Shown: positions 48,587-60,451 of the stretch, piece by piece
How positions within the stretch are numbered: the stretch's first letter is position 1
Layout of the letters: each line of letters begins with the position of its first letter
Assembly (NCBI GenBank): GCA_900708905.1
Contig: CAADRB010000086.1
Location: 178,771 to 242,770, forward strand
DNA: 64,000 bases
Direction: 5' to 3'
Origin: Hymenolepis diminuta
Taxonomy: Eukaryota; Platyhelminthes; Cestoda; Cyclophyllidea; Hymenolepididae
Notes under the pieces: generated by a model
The model's input: the letters and a program-made list of their open reading frames with translations, nothing else
Database searches by the model: none
Told to the model about the DNA's origin: nothing
Program-made: the position numbers and the translations under genes

Positions 48587-51500
48587 AATTACATTCACTG
48601 TTCAATTCTAAATCAAGTTTCATGAATTGTGAAAATATTCACATGTGACAGCAGCACGAAGGAAGCTCAAATTCTGCATTTCGCGTTCTTCTTTAATTTC
48701 TAGCCCTTCTAAAACGCTATCGGCAACTATACATATCAAAGCAGATGGTCGTTCAGCTACTCCCCTTCCACCTTCCACCCCCACACCCTAAATTTGTGTC
48801 AAAGCGACCTGTAACAAGTTATTTTTGCCAAGCATTTCACTGCGAGCGTCTTAAACGTCGTGCTGAAACACAAAAACATCAGTTGGTGAAACACGTAATT
48901 TCATTATAGCATAGCTTTTCCGACTGGACTTCGTATAAATATGAAATATGAAACAATGTAAGGCGGAGAAAATTAGTCAAGCATTAGCACTCTCCCAGCT
49001 GTATGAGCTCACTTACTATAAGATAGTATAGAGACACGGTCGAGTGGCTGGATGTGTTTGGGAAGAACAGAAAGAATGCAGCAGCCCTGTAGTCGGTAAG
49101 CGAGCAAAGAATGAAATGCAGGAATTAAGTAAATGAGCAAATCAGTAAGCAGATTAATGGAATGAATCTTACATAAAAAATTTTAAGAAATAAAGTAACG
49201 TAGTTAAAATGGATAAAAGGATCGCAGTAATCGGAAGAAGTAACTAAGCATCAAAGATACAGCGGGAAAATTCAGGAGAATTTTCCCAGTCTGGGTAACT
49301 ATTATTGATTATTTAAATGGGTGCCATTGTTACAGTTTCGCTGCTGCTCTAAGCTATGAGGTCCTTCTCATATTTAAGCAAGTCTAGCTGATCTGGGATG
49401 AACATTTCCATTAAAGACTTTCAGATTGGAAGTGAATACCATAGACGTTCTAGTTAGCAGGAAGAGAGGTAAATCAACAAGCGATAATGCTCTTAACTGC
49501 AACGGATATTCAATTTTGTAACATATGCAATGGTTAAAATAATGAAAGCCCATATTATCCCACTATCTGAACCACTAGAAGAAAAATCTACATACCCTAT
49601 ACCGACTAAGGCTCTGGAATCCACACAGATAAGATTGGTGTCACTGTTTAGTCTCCTAAATTCGGTCGATTCGGGTGTACATCTTCTTCTGTAATTAAAC
49701 AGACGTGAACTAGGTTGAAATATTTGCGTTGAAAGCTAAGCTCTGACTAATCCCTCGTAATATTCTCAAGAAATTTAGTTTTCATCAGGACAGAGAGGCC
49801 CTAATCATAACTGAAACTATGGTGTTGAGACTGATATCCCCATTTAAACCTTTCCTACCCTCACCAAACACGAGATTGGAGATCATGCAACTCATTCATT
49901 CAAATATATTACATATTAATTAATTGGTTTTCATTTGCAAAGAACTGGTTTATGTTTGTTTAATTTTATTTAAAATCGATTACGTATGGTAAGTATACAA
50001 CAAAACAGAATTCATCTAAGTTCTCTCACTTGCCACAAAGTGTTAATAAAATTAAAACATCTGGGGAAGTGTTGATGTGGCTTTCAGCAGAAGACCACAT
50101 CTGACGGACAAATCTCCACAAAAGTTGTCTAGTTGTATTTTTTTTACCTCATTTACATACTCTTTGGAGGCTCTGGCCATGTGAGATTTGATCTCCTCTT
50201 TGACTATCCCTAAGACCTAACTGGCTTCAAACTGCGAAATTTGCGTGGCTAAAGGTGTGAGACTTGGTAATGAGAAAAAAGAGGGAAGAAAGTATTGGCC
50301 GCCGAGTCTGATTTCTGATGATTCAGTCCTCTAGTGTGCGCCGAAGCCGACGCAATGCCTACTTTTCTCTTCTTAGCCGCTTGACTTCACCTGTTCAAAT
50401 CTGTTAAAAGCAATGGATTTTACCCCGAATAGAAAAGATTATTCAGGTGTTGTTCTTAACTCTCTTTTCGGACTTGGCGTAAGTTCAAATTTCGAAAAAT
50501 ATGAAAATATATCAGATTTGGATCGTATTTCTTTACCATATAATCAGGATAATTCAATCTAAATATATCAAAAACAGATACTGAAATACAAAAAAAGATG
50601 TCTTTAATTACGGTTAAAAGCAAATTAATTCCTAAACGTTAAATAATTTGTACTAGCCATGTATCTCTAGAGAGATGGGAGTGGCTCTTTCCTAAGTCTT
50701 TTCAACTTGATTAGTTCTGGGTGATACCCCATGGATATGAATTACTATATGAAATATGGGATTATGGAAAACAGTTGGATGTAATTTTTCGTTCTAGAAA
50801 GCCGACATGTTGTAGAAGGGTAAACGAGTCACCTTCAAACCCAAATTATAACCGGACTAAATGTTCCCAGGTTTCCCTTTTCATGAAAGTCTTAAAAACG
50901 AAGAAGCATCGATCAAAATTTCACCATACAAAACCTGTTTTTAAGACAGAAATCTTCCACTTAGTGAAAATTTTATCGAAAGCTGCATTTTCCCTTCCTA
51001 AATCAATCATCTGATATGATCTCTTGATCAATGAAGTTTTGAGAACATTCAATTTCTCGTATTAATTTGTTCTGGTTCTTAGCGTTAAATACTAATCTTC
51101 GGTTGTTAAACACGTTCGAGTATAATAAGACGGTCTAGTCTCTAAGGAATATCGCCATTATAGTCATCTTAAATAGCTTTCCAAAAAGTATACTCTCCAC
51201 TTAGTATCTAACGCTTCTTTGCTAGGATCCAATAACTGCCCTGTAGCTCCCTGAATGAATGGATGTGCTGAGTTGGTATGACCAAACTCCTATTTTTAAT
51301 CTACCGGTCAATCAGATATAAACATCTAGGTCAAGGGCTACCACTTAGTGATCAAAGGTTCAGATATCGAAATATGGACTTTGGAACGTTAGATAATGCA
51401 AAATACATTTACGTCACAAGTTGATAACCATACAAATCTTGGAATGTGGTTAAGTAGGACGTTTTAATGTTAGACTTTCGTTATCTTCTTCTTCCTTTAA

Positions 51501-54500
51501 TAGGTACATTAGATTTTTACCCCTTGATATTCTGCAGAAAATGTATTTTAACTTCTACCAATTTTCATCAGAACAACAGAATAGGGGGAGGAGATAATTA
51601 TTAACAGCAAGGGTTAATAACAGAAGTCTTCGAGGACAGAAGAGATTAGACCAAAAGGCGATGAAACGGTCTAAAGTGCTGATTGAGGCATCAGTTGCTG
51701 AGGCCGAATGCCGATGCAGCGGAGGACTGATGCGTTTGACGAATGTAGTTCAGAAGTCAGTGCAGCCTTTAAGTAGAGTGTGAGAGCGTTTGAAGTGGCG
51801 TGGTGAAATGGGGAAAAAAGTGAAGGGTGACTCTCTTTGTATTTCCGTAATTACTCTTTATTCCCATTCTCTATGATAATACTCTGGTTTTTCGTCCACG
51901 AAGTCGCAGTGACGTCTTTATGTCCCTAAGACGCAAAAACCTGTTATCCGTCATTTATAAACATGTTCAGTGATTCTCTCCTCCGCAAACTGTCTTCTTT
52001 CACTTAAAAGTTCGTCTGCGCTCATGTTCTCGTTCACGTCCTTACCCATGTGAGTCATTAAACTGCCTTTGTATTTCCAATCGCTCACACACACATATAC
52101 ACAGGATTGTCATTCACCGGCTCCTACGCTTCTCTCTCATCTGCTTTGTTCCTCAACTTTCTCTTACTCGCTTAAATCCTAATTGTGTTTTTTTTTTCAA
52201 TACACTTTGGCCCAATCAGCTCACGGTGTTCTGTTCTTAAACTTTACAAATAAACACTGCAAAAAATGTAACGTCTGCTGTGACCTGATCTTGTCAGAAC
52301 CCAAAAGAGGTACGTATAGTTGAGGAATAAGGATAAACTAGTGGTTAGTAAGTTAGATCAAACTGACTCTGAATTGAAAGCGTTTCGAAAAGTCGGGCTA
52401 AATCAAAGTAAGAATTATCTAGAAGACATAGGTGGAAAAATAAGTCGAGAAAAAAATGATAAATCTAATCACAATACATCCTCTCTGCATGCTCCTTTCT
52501 TTTTTGGACTCTTCTATGGTTTCACGTCTTAATTCTTCTTCTTAGAACCTACCGTTTTTCTTGTTTTGCCACGGATAATGATGATTTATCCGTGCAATGA
52601 CTTTACGTCTAACTCTTTCCGCTGCTTTAATAACATGTTACTACTAACATGCTTCCCAAACATAATTTCGGTACCTTATCGTGCGGGCTTTAAAATGGTG
52701 TGTGGGATGAAGGCAGAAGTAATTAAGGATATTTACCATTTTTTGTCCGCTCTTTGTAATTGGTAGCTTATTAATTTATTGACTACTACAAATCGAGTGA
52801 TGTAGCTGTTACCTTTTCGTTTTTAGATTAATGATCCGGACACAAAATTATCTCATAATTGCGTCGACAAATGCACTTCTTGGTCATTATTGGCAAAGTA
52901 AAATGGATATCTTTTCGAGGGAAAGCATCTAAACTCATCTTACAAAAAATTGTCCAATAAGGGGTAAGGGTGCGGGGTTTTAGTAGAAGGTGGGACTAAA
53001 GTTGGTGTCAAAAAGTGTTTATTACCGTTGATATTTTTGGATTTGGATAAAAAAATGTTAACTTAATGGACACCTCATGGTCTTAGGTTCTAAAATTCTG
53101 GATTATGGAGTAAATTCATGTTCATGATATCCAGTACTTATAGAATAGTTAATAAAGAGGCATAACTGATCAAATCACATTTAAACGTCGAAATTGATAA
53201 CAGTAATTCTCCAAGGTCTTTGAACAATTCCTTGCTGAGTTGTTTCATTGTGAATGAATAGTCATTTAGCCAAAGAGTCTTTTTAAAAAAAGATGGCCAG
53301 CGATCTAGTGAACCCTGATTTGACAAACTTCATCAGTAGAAAATTGCGAATGAAAACTTTTAATTCATCATGGTCTGTAAACTGTTCTGAGAAAGCTGTC
53401 ATTTGATTTACGGAACTCTGGTAACCTACAACGCCTTGCCATCTCATCTGTACTACGTTAAAACTGTGAACTGGTGAATATATCACGAATAATGGTTTCG
53501 TCTTCTCAGCTACAGTAAGAATATTACACAACCCAAATCCAAAAATTAAATTAAATTGACCACTTCGATATCACGACGTCATTCCCCACATCTTTATGAT
53601 TCCCTCTTCTTTCCGTTAACCGATATCAGTTGCTTTTTTCGTAACATTTTAGACCACATTAAATCCTAAGAAAAAGAAGAATCCCATTTCACAACTATAT
53701 TTTGTTGATTGTTACTCGGTAAAGGGATGTGTAAATGCCCATATCAATTGCAAGTATTGAGCAAGTGTTTTAACGAGTATTAATATGGCATTAATAAAGA
53801 AGGTGAGGAATGTTAAATCCCATGACCTTAAATCTGAACGCATTCATTTCTTCTATGACCACTTATTGATTGTCCCCGCTTATTCATAAGATCTCTTCGG
53901 ATTGAGATATGGAAATCCATTGAGTTATGATAAAGCCTTCTTCGAAGGCAGGTTGACAGTCATATGCTTCCTTTATTTGCAAAGTATTTCACAAACCAGT
54001 CCTAGTATGCTAATCATCTGGAGGTACACCCATTTATAAGGTATAGTGGCGGCACCTTTTGTACAGTATTCACAGATTTTGTAAGGCCCTTACTAATTTA
54101 ACTTCTCAAACCTATTAAATAAAGCATTATCAATGACTGACCTGGTGGGAAATCTTCTGTGACAGTTATTAAGAATTTCACATTTTATCGACTTTCTTGT
54201 CAATTCGAATTAATTGGTACGGCCGGCCACTTGTTTCACTAGATGTGCACCGATGAACATTGATTTGTGATCTATATCACGAAGAAATCAGATAGTGAAG
54301 CAATAATATCCGAACTACAGAGTATGACAGGAGGATAACTCAATGCGTCTAGACTTCGAATAGATAAAAAATCTTGAAAGTCTGAATTCATTATCTAATT
54401 CTGTTACTCCCACCCCCCACTCCCGCCCCTAGTTGCATCTATCATTTCACTTTTGTTGTTTACCGTCTTCATATAGCACTCCATAATCGAAATTTGTAAA

Positions 54501-56504
54501 ATTTTCTATCGCACCGCCATGGCTAATACTGATACAAAATAGGTGGCACCGGTAGCCGGATCGTTAAAGATAAAATAAGTAAAACAAATTGTGTTTATTC
54601 TCGACAGGCGCCAACAATGAGTGGGCATCAATGTAGACCAGAAATAGCCTAATTTTATAAACTGATCATTTTAAAAATAGACTGCCTATTTACGGCCTGA
54701 GAACTGATTTTCAGAGAGAATTTATACTTCCCCCGCCTGTTTTGATCTCATTTTTCACATGATCATCATATTAAATGCTTTAAACACACATTAAAACAGG
54801 TGAATTATCTTTTGTGTAATATTGAATTTCTTGTAAAATCACATTTTTGTTTGGTAAATCCGATAAGAAAAGTCAGGGAAACTTGAGAGCAGCTCCAGAA
54901 TATCTTCTGTCTACCGAAGTTAAGAGCAGGTGACCCTTATCATAATGAGCTAGTGAAGTTTATATAGAGGAATTTTAAAAGAATAACAAAGTGATTTTTA
55001 TTTACTGTAAAAATGAGAATCTAAGAAAGAAACCGGTTTTGAAAATGTTATGTTCTTGCAGGAAAGTAAAAGTGATTAAGGGATGAAGTGGAATGGGAAA
55101 CCTACGTGTCCGGATTGGTACAATACCACCTTTTGTCGTGAATTGTGCTCTCATTTGGAGATGTTATTCAAAGCCACTCCAATCAAACTTTAAAATGGTA
55201 TTTTCTTGCATTCCTCTCCCACATTGTTAATTTTTTATCTATAAATTCTCAAGTGATGTGAAACTAGTATAAATTATGTTACAATCAGTAGGTTTTGTTA
55301 TCGGATTGACGCCAAACTCCTGACCGTTGACGTTAGTATAAACAGACAGAGCCAAATGGAAGCTTGTGAAGTTCTAACTCATTTTTAATAATCAGCAGTA
55401 ATTATTCACGGTAAAAATAAGGCAACTCGCAATTTACATGGGGCTGAGTTTTCTTCCGCAACCTCTCCAGAATAATACTAAGCGTATATGTTAACAATAG
55501 GTCTGAAGATTGCGGGAAATTCAATCGTAGGACTCCCACAGAGAAAAGATGCAAAGAGGTTACTCAGCAAATCCTTCTATGAAATTCCGTTGCCAAAAAT
55601 TTGACCAGTAGGAAAATAAAACCAGAAATAAACCACTCAGGATAAATAAAAGCTACGATTATTTGTTAATATTTGATTTTATTAAAGCAGATCAAAATAA
55701 GCCTATAAAATCTTTAATTATGGGAAATATCTGAACGCGGAGGATAACAAGGGAGCCGAATATGGCTTGAAACACTGGAAGAGATCAAGAAGATACGGAT
55801 AACGAAGTCAGACACTGAGAATCTTCCTTTGGTTAAATGACGAAAGCATTGAGTTGTCCATATTCTCATAAAGAGTATAAATCAATTTGTAATATCCTAA
55901 CGTCCATGAAATGACTCCCAGATTCATGGTAAGGTTGTGCCCCTGATATTCAGGCCTTGTGACGGGCCGATTTATTTCCATAATTGACTATATCACTTGA
56001 ATTTATTTTAATCTCATTACGGCCGATGACAATTCGGTGAGACTGGAAACGATACTTTTAACATGATTCATATGTTACTAAACTCTGATTTGATAAAAAG
56101 TTGCTAACATTTTCAAAAGCCTACGAACAAATCTTGATAATTAAAACGTCCTAAATGGCAAAACAAACGCCAAAATATACGTGATAAAAGTCCTAGTTTT
56201 GAAGTTGGGTACACAACGGAATGGGTGTTTGGTTAAAAAAAGTAAATGGTCTTTCTGGCCTTTTCGATTCACTCCGAGGTAGGCGGAAACTTTGGCCACT
56301 CGAGGAGAGATGAAAATGAGTCAACAAGTAGAAGAAACTATTTCTTTAGTTCTTTTTATTGCGATTTTGCAGTAGAAATTGGGGCCAAAAGTTGTAGTTT
56401 GCTCCGAGTAGACATCCCAATATGATAATAAAATGATGCACTTTAAAATAACTTGATCCATGCAGCTTATTGTCATGTTTTGTCAAAAATACATGTAGAG
56501 AAAC
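48587..56504. other. Long stretch with no recognised gene
   Basis: Mostly AT-rich. A G+C-richer patch at 51610-51830 is open on both strands but unrecognised. A frame at 50721-51014 (97 codons) is likewise unassigned. Confidence 0.45.
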
Positions 56505-57056
56505 AGAAAAGGAAACTGTTAACGGTTGAAACTTACAATTTCTTATGACATAACATAGTATTAACCTAGGCTTTATTCTATATATCCCACTTCGACTTCT
56601 ATCACCCACTCAATCCCAGTCTGAAAGCGACTGATGACTGCGAGCTTTGCTCACATCAGGTGGTCTTGATTCATGTCCTCCATTGCTCGGTCTATTGCTT
56701 CCGTGAGAGAGGGGGATTTGGTGTTATGGGAGTGCTTATTAACTTCCTTTTCAACCACGCCTCGCCACGCCTCCCCACGCCTCACACGTAGTAATATCCT
56801 ATGGATTAAGACCTCGTGGGTTAGGGGGTCATAAGAGTTCGGTTTGACATGTGGATGAAAGTTCTTGACCCTCCAACGGATTGTGGATTTTGAGAGCTAT
56901 ATGGGATGGAGGCGAATCTTGTTGGAAGACATAGAGGGATCTTCCTCCATTGGCTACGCTGCCTATTCAAGATGGCTTAATAACAATGGTTTGAAGAGTC
57001 TCCACAATGACGTCTGCATCAGCATCTACATTGTTTCTAAGGCCTTGTGGACGAAA
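56505..57056 (-). mobile_element. Mariner element copy 2, truncated to the transposase 3' part
   Basis: This segment corresponds to 37370-37920 in the same orientation at a constant offset of 19136. I count about five differences over 37422-37900, so identity is near 99% there. It drops towards the left edge and ends abruptly at about 57050. It shares the dead features of copy 1, including the stop in VNADAY-to-FQQD and the lost third-Asp region. At its 5' edge it preserves PQGLRNNVDADADVIVETLQ, which is more complete than copy 1 (where this reads FFHKAFETM and stop). Helix-turn-helix and first catalytic Asp regions are absent. Confidence 0.8.
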
Positions 57057-58424
57057 CTGATGGATATTGATATAAAGGCATAACTTGGGTGGAAAGTAGA
57101 AAGGCTTATCTAATTTTATTTTACCATTGAGCCAAGAAGAATATTTGCTGTCATTTTTTCGTTTTCTCAAATTGTCAATAAGAGGTATTCGCAGTGGACC
57201 TTATGTCAACACTGGAGATGAAATGATGAAATACGGCATATCGACCAATTAATGCTTTCAAAAATAGGTACTTCAAGTTTCTATTGATCAATATTACTGT
57301 AGAAAAATGATCCAGTAAAATGGGAGTAATTTGTCAATCACTCAGAGAAGGCAGTAGGAGTCAAATAGTTCCTCTTGTAAATGAACTTTGTATTTAAATT
57401 TTCCTTCGTTCTGCGTCATTCTTAAGCACCTTTCGATCCTCTTCTAAGGGCAGGTTTTTCAATTCTTTCAAAGCCGTAGTTGATTAAAAGAAAAAAGTGG
57501 TTTGTTTCTCAGTGATCTAAAGTACTTTTTGGAAGGACCAACTACCTTCAATTAGTACTCTAATGGTTTCTCCAAATTACTAACCGAAGAACTGGTGTCG
57601 TTTCTCAAGAGATAATATAAGAAAACGTGAAAATAATGTATATATATATATAACAAAATATTTGAAGGAGCTTGAGCTCAAGAGGACAAGGTTATCCTAT
57701 TTCTTCAAATTTAAACTACAACTGGTGCATACTTTTGGAATCAAAAATAGCCTTGAGTTCGAGTTCTCTGCTGATTCCGCAAACGTTCCAAAAATTGTAT
57801 CTAAAACTGGTAGAGAAGGGTGTTCCGAAGGGGAGTGTGAAGTGGATGGGTTACTCACTCTCTTTCATTTAGTGAAAAGTATGTAAGTTTTTGTAAAATT
57901 ATTGTCTTACTTCTTTAGGCATTTGGGCACATTCACTTTCTCTGCAATTATTAAAATAAGAAATCGATTTTTTCAAAAGTCACAAAACATGATATGCTTT
58001 AAATCGCTTTTTGTTGGATCAATTTGTTTTTGGTAAAATTGTAGAAGACATCTACTCATAAAAATATCTATTGGGGGACTCTGTATATACTATAACCGCA
58101 AACTATCCTGCATGGGAACCTTGGGAATCATCACCAGTAGTTAGACTAGCAATATTTCATTTTAGAAGGTAGAAGAGGAAATGGTAAGAAATTGGGAAGG
58201 AACTTGTGATTAATGGTGGCCGAAATTAGTTTCAGACTTGTCCGGCTCTGTGGGTACCCGTGTATGACAAGACACCGAATTTGAAGGTGACGTAAAGCGT
58301 GTACGTGTATGTACTTACTCATTTTTATATACAAAAATGAATGTGTTAAGTACGCAGAAAATACTACACTAAGATCTCAAGCGAATTAGGCTTAGAAATC
58401 TATTCTCAAACTAGGGATCCTCTT

Positions 58425-58616
58425 AAGACGAACAGAATGCGACAGTGTTTCGACGGTGAGAAGATGAAAAATTTAGTAGGACCACCATATTGGACAAATG
58501 GGAATTGATAGAAGTAGAAAGAGGAATTGAGAGGAAAGAATATGGTGCCAGTATTGAGCAAGAATGGCCCGAGTTGTGAGAAACAGGTAAGATTAGGCAC
58601 GATAAAACGGTTGGCT
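58425..58616 (-). repeat. 190-bp dispersed repeat, copy C
   Basis: On the minus strand: CGTTTTATCGTGCCTAATC, CTGTTTCTCACAACTC, GCTCAATACTGGCACC, CCCATTTGTCCAATATGG and CATCTTCTCACCGTCGAAAC. Alignment with copy A is close at the start (CCACCGCTTTATTATGCC) and end. A 94-codon open frame here has no recognisable product. Confidence 0.5.
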
Positions 58617-60220
58617 GATTTCGCATCCTTTGTTCGTTAGTGAGCAACTTAGAATTAGGGTAGAGGCATGAGTAGGTATGCAATATAAAAGAAGACCTAG
58701 CCGACATATGAGGTGGAGTTCGCAGGTACTACACGCACATCCCTAGTGTTATCCAATTACAAAAATCATTGATACATTTATTTTTTTGATTCGTGCCCGC
58801 ATTCTGAGTTATTTTAAAACCGTATTATAAAATGATAGATAGAGCGCGATATGGCATAGCCCAGCTAATCTACAGCTAAGCCATTAAAATCAGTTAACAT
58901 AGGTAATGCTCAAGGCCTGAGCTCAAAGTTAGACCTTCATCAATTCGTATTGAAGGATCGCTATGGTGATTGGCCCATTTATTCTCAAGTGTTCATTCCC
59001 GTTGTCAGTTTGTGAAATAATTGGAATTCCAGCATTTGGTAATTTAAAAGCCATCCAACTTAGACTAAAATTCAATCATTCTTCGTATTACTCGAAAGTC
59101 ATTTTTATTCATTGGAAATGTATTCATTAGTATCTTATCGGATTGAGTTCTCCCCGTTTCTCATTATTATATGAAATGCAGCCAGAAATACATGTGTCAA
59201 TTTAATTTATACAGAACAAATACGTAGTTGAACTTTAAGAAATGAAATTCAAAAAAAAAACAAGGAGTCAGCATGATCTTGGGTTTATTTTCATATGCTG
59301 CATTCTTTAATTTGACCTTGGGAAGGGAGGCAAGTTTTTCTCCCTTTTAAACTCCGAGCTTATAATAGTTATTAAACATATTTATCAAATTATTTAAGTG
59401 AATGCTTCGTTTATCTCTGGTACCCGGTTTTTTGTTTCGCAAAAGACCGCTTAAAATAGGGACAGATGACGAGGTAACGGGTTGGTATTTTCATGAGATT
59501 TCCTAGGAAACAGGTTATGTATTATAATTTATCCGGATATTTTTTTATAAACAAATAAAATTTCTCAATTTTCATTCTTCTGGTCATTGTAAATGTTTAA
59601 ATATGTAAACTTAAATTCACTTTCCTTATATAAATTTATCTGAGAAGCTACTTGCCAAATTAATAAAATAGAATGTTCAGTCATAAATTTCCCGAACTTT
59701 CTTAGTACTTCATATTGAAAAAGTGTGTGAAATAAATAAGTTCATGAACTCTCACTAACCCATCATCACATATTCTTCGTTCACAAAAAATGCTGACTAG
59801 TTAACCAGTAAGTAAAACGCTTTCCGACGGCCTTCAAAATGTTATGGAGCCCACTGACTTTCAACGAATGAATAAGTCCATTTTCTGATTCATAATACTA
59901 CGGCTACATCAAAATTCGGCCGACTTTGAAACTCTAAAAAATCCCTAGAGCGGTTGGCATACAAAACTGTCCCTTTTTTAAGAAAGAACCTTTCTTTAAG
60001 ACACACAGACTAGATAGGATTTGTTCTTTCAGACAGATGCAATAGCCAAGCACACCCCAGTAATTGTCTGATGTTGCCCCTCGATACCGAAGCGACTCTC
60101 TTCAGTCATTAGTGTAATTGCCCATTAGGTGAAAGAAAGGAGAGAACTTATAACTTTACGCATTTTGGCATAGTATGCACACACTCATTACATCTAGTGA
60201 TTAGGTTGAACAGATGGATA

Positions 60221-60451
60221 GGCAGTGACGTCGGTAATGCACTAGTCATCGTGAGCGTATGCCATGGCGGAGTTCACGGATTCGATTCAAACCGACTCAA
60301 ACCCAATAAGACAATGGCTAACCACACGGGTTAAGTTCGCTTAATATAGAGGGTGGTCGAATTTGAACTTTTTACCGGAAAGACGCCAATGATGCCACTC
60401 TCTGCCTGAGATGAGCGTTGGAAAACACTGTCCTAAACAGACTTGAGAATT
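60221..60451 (+). repeat. SINE copy, full length with B box
   Basis: The B box GGATTCGATTC lies at 60278-60288. ATGGCTAACCACACGGGTTA, AAGTTCGCTTAATATAGAGG, GAATTTGAACTTTTTACC, CTGAGATGAGCGTTGGAAAA and CTAAACAGACTTGAGA follow. With 16927-17141 it is the best copy from which to derive a consensus. Confidence 0.7.
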
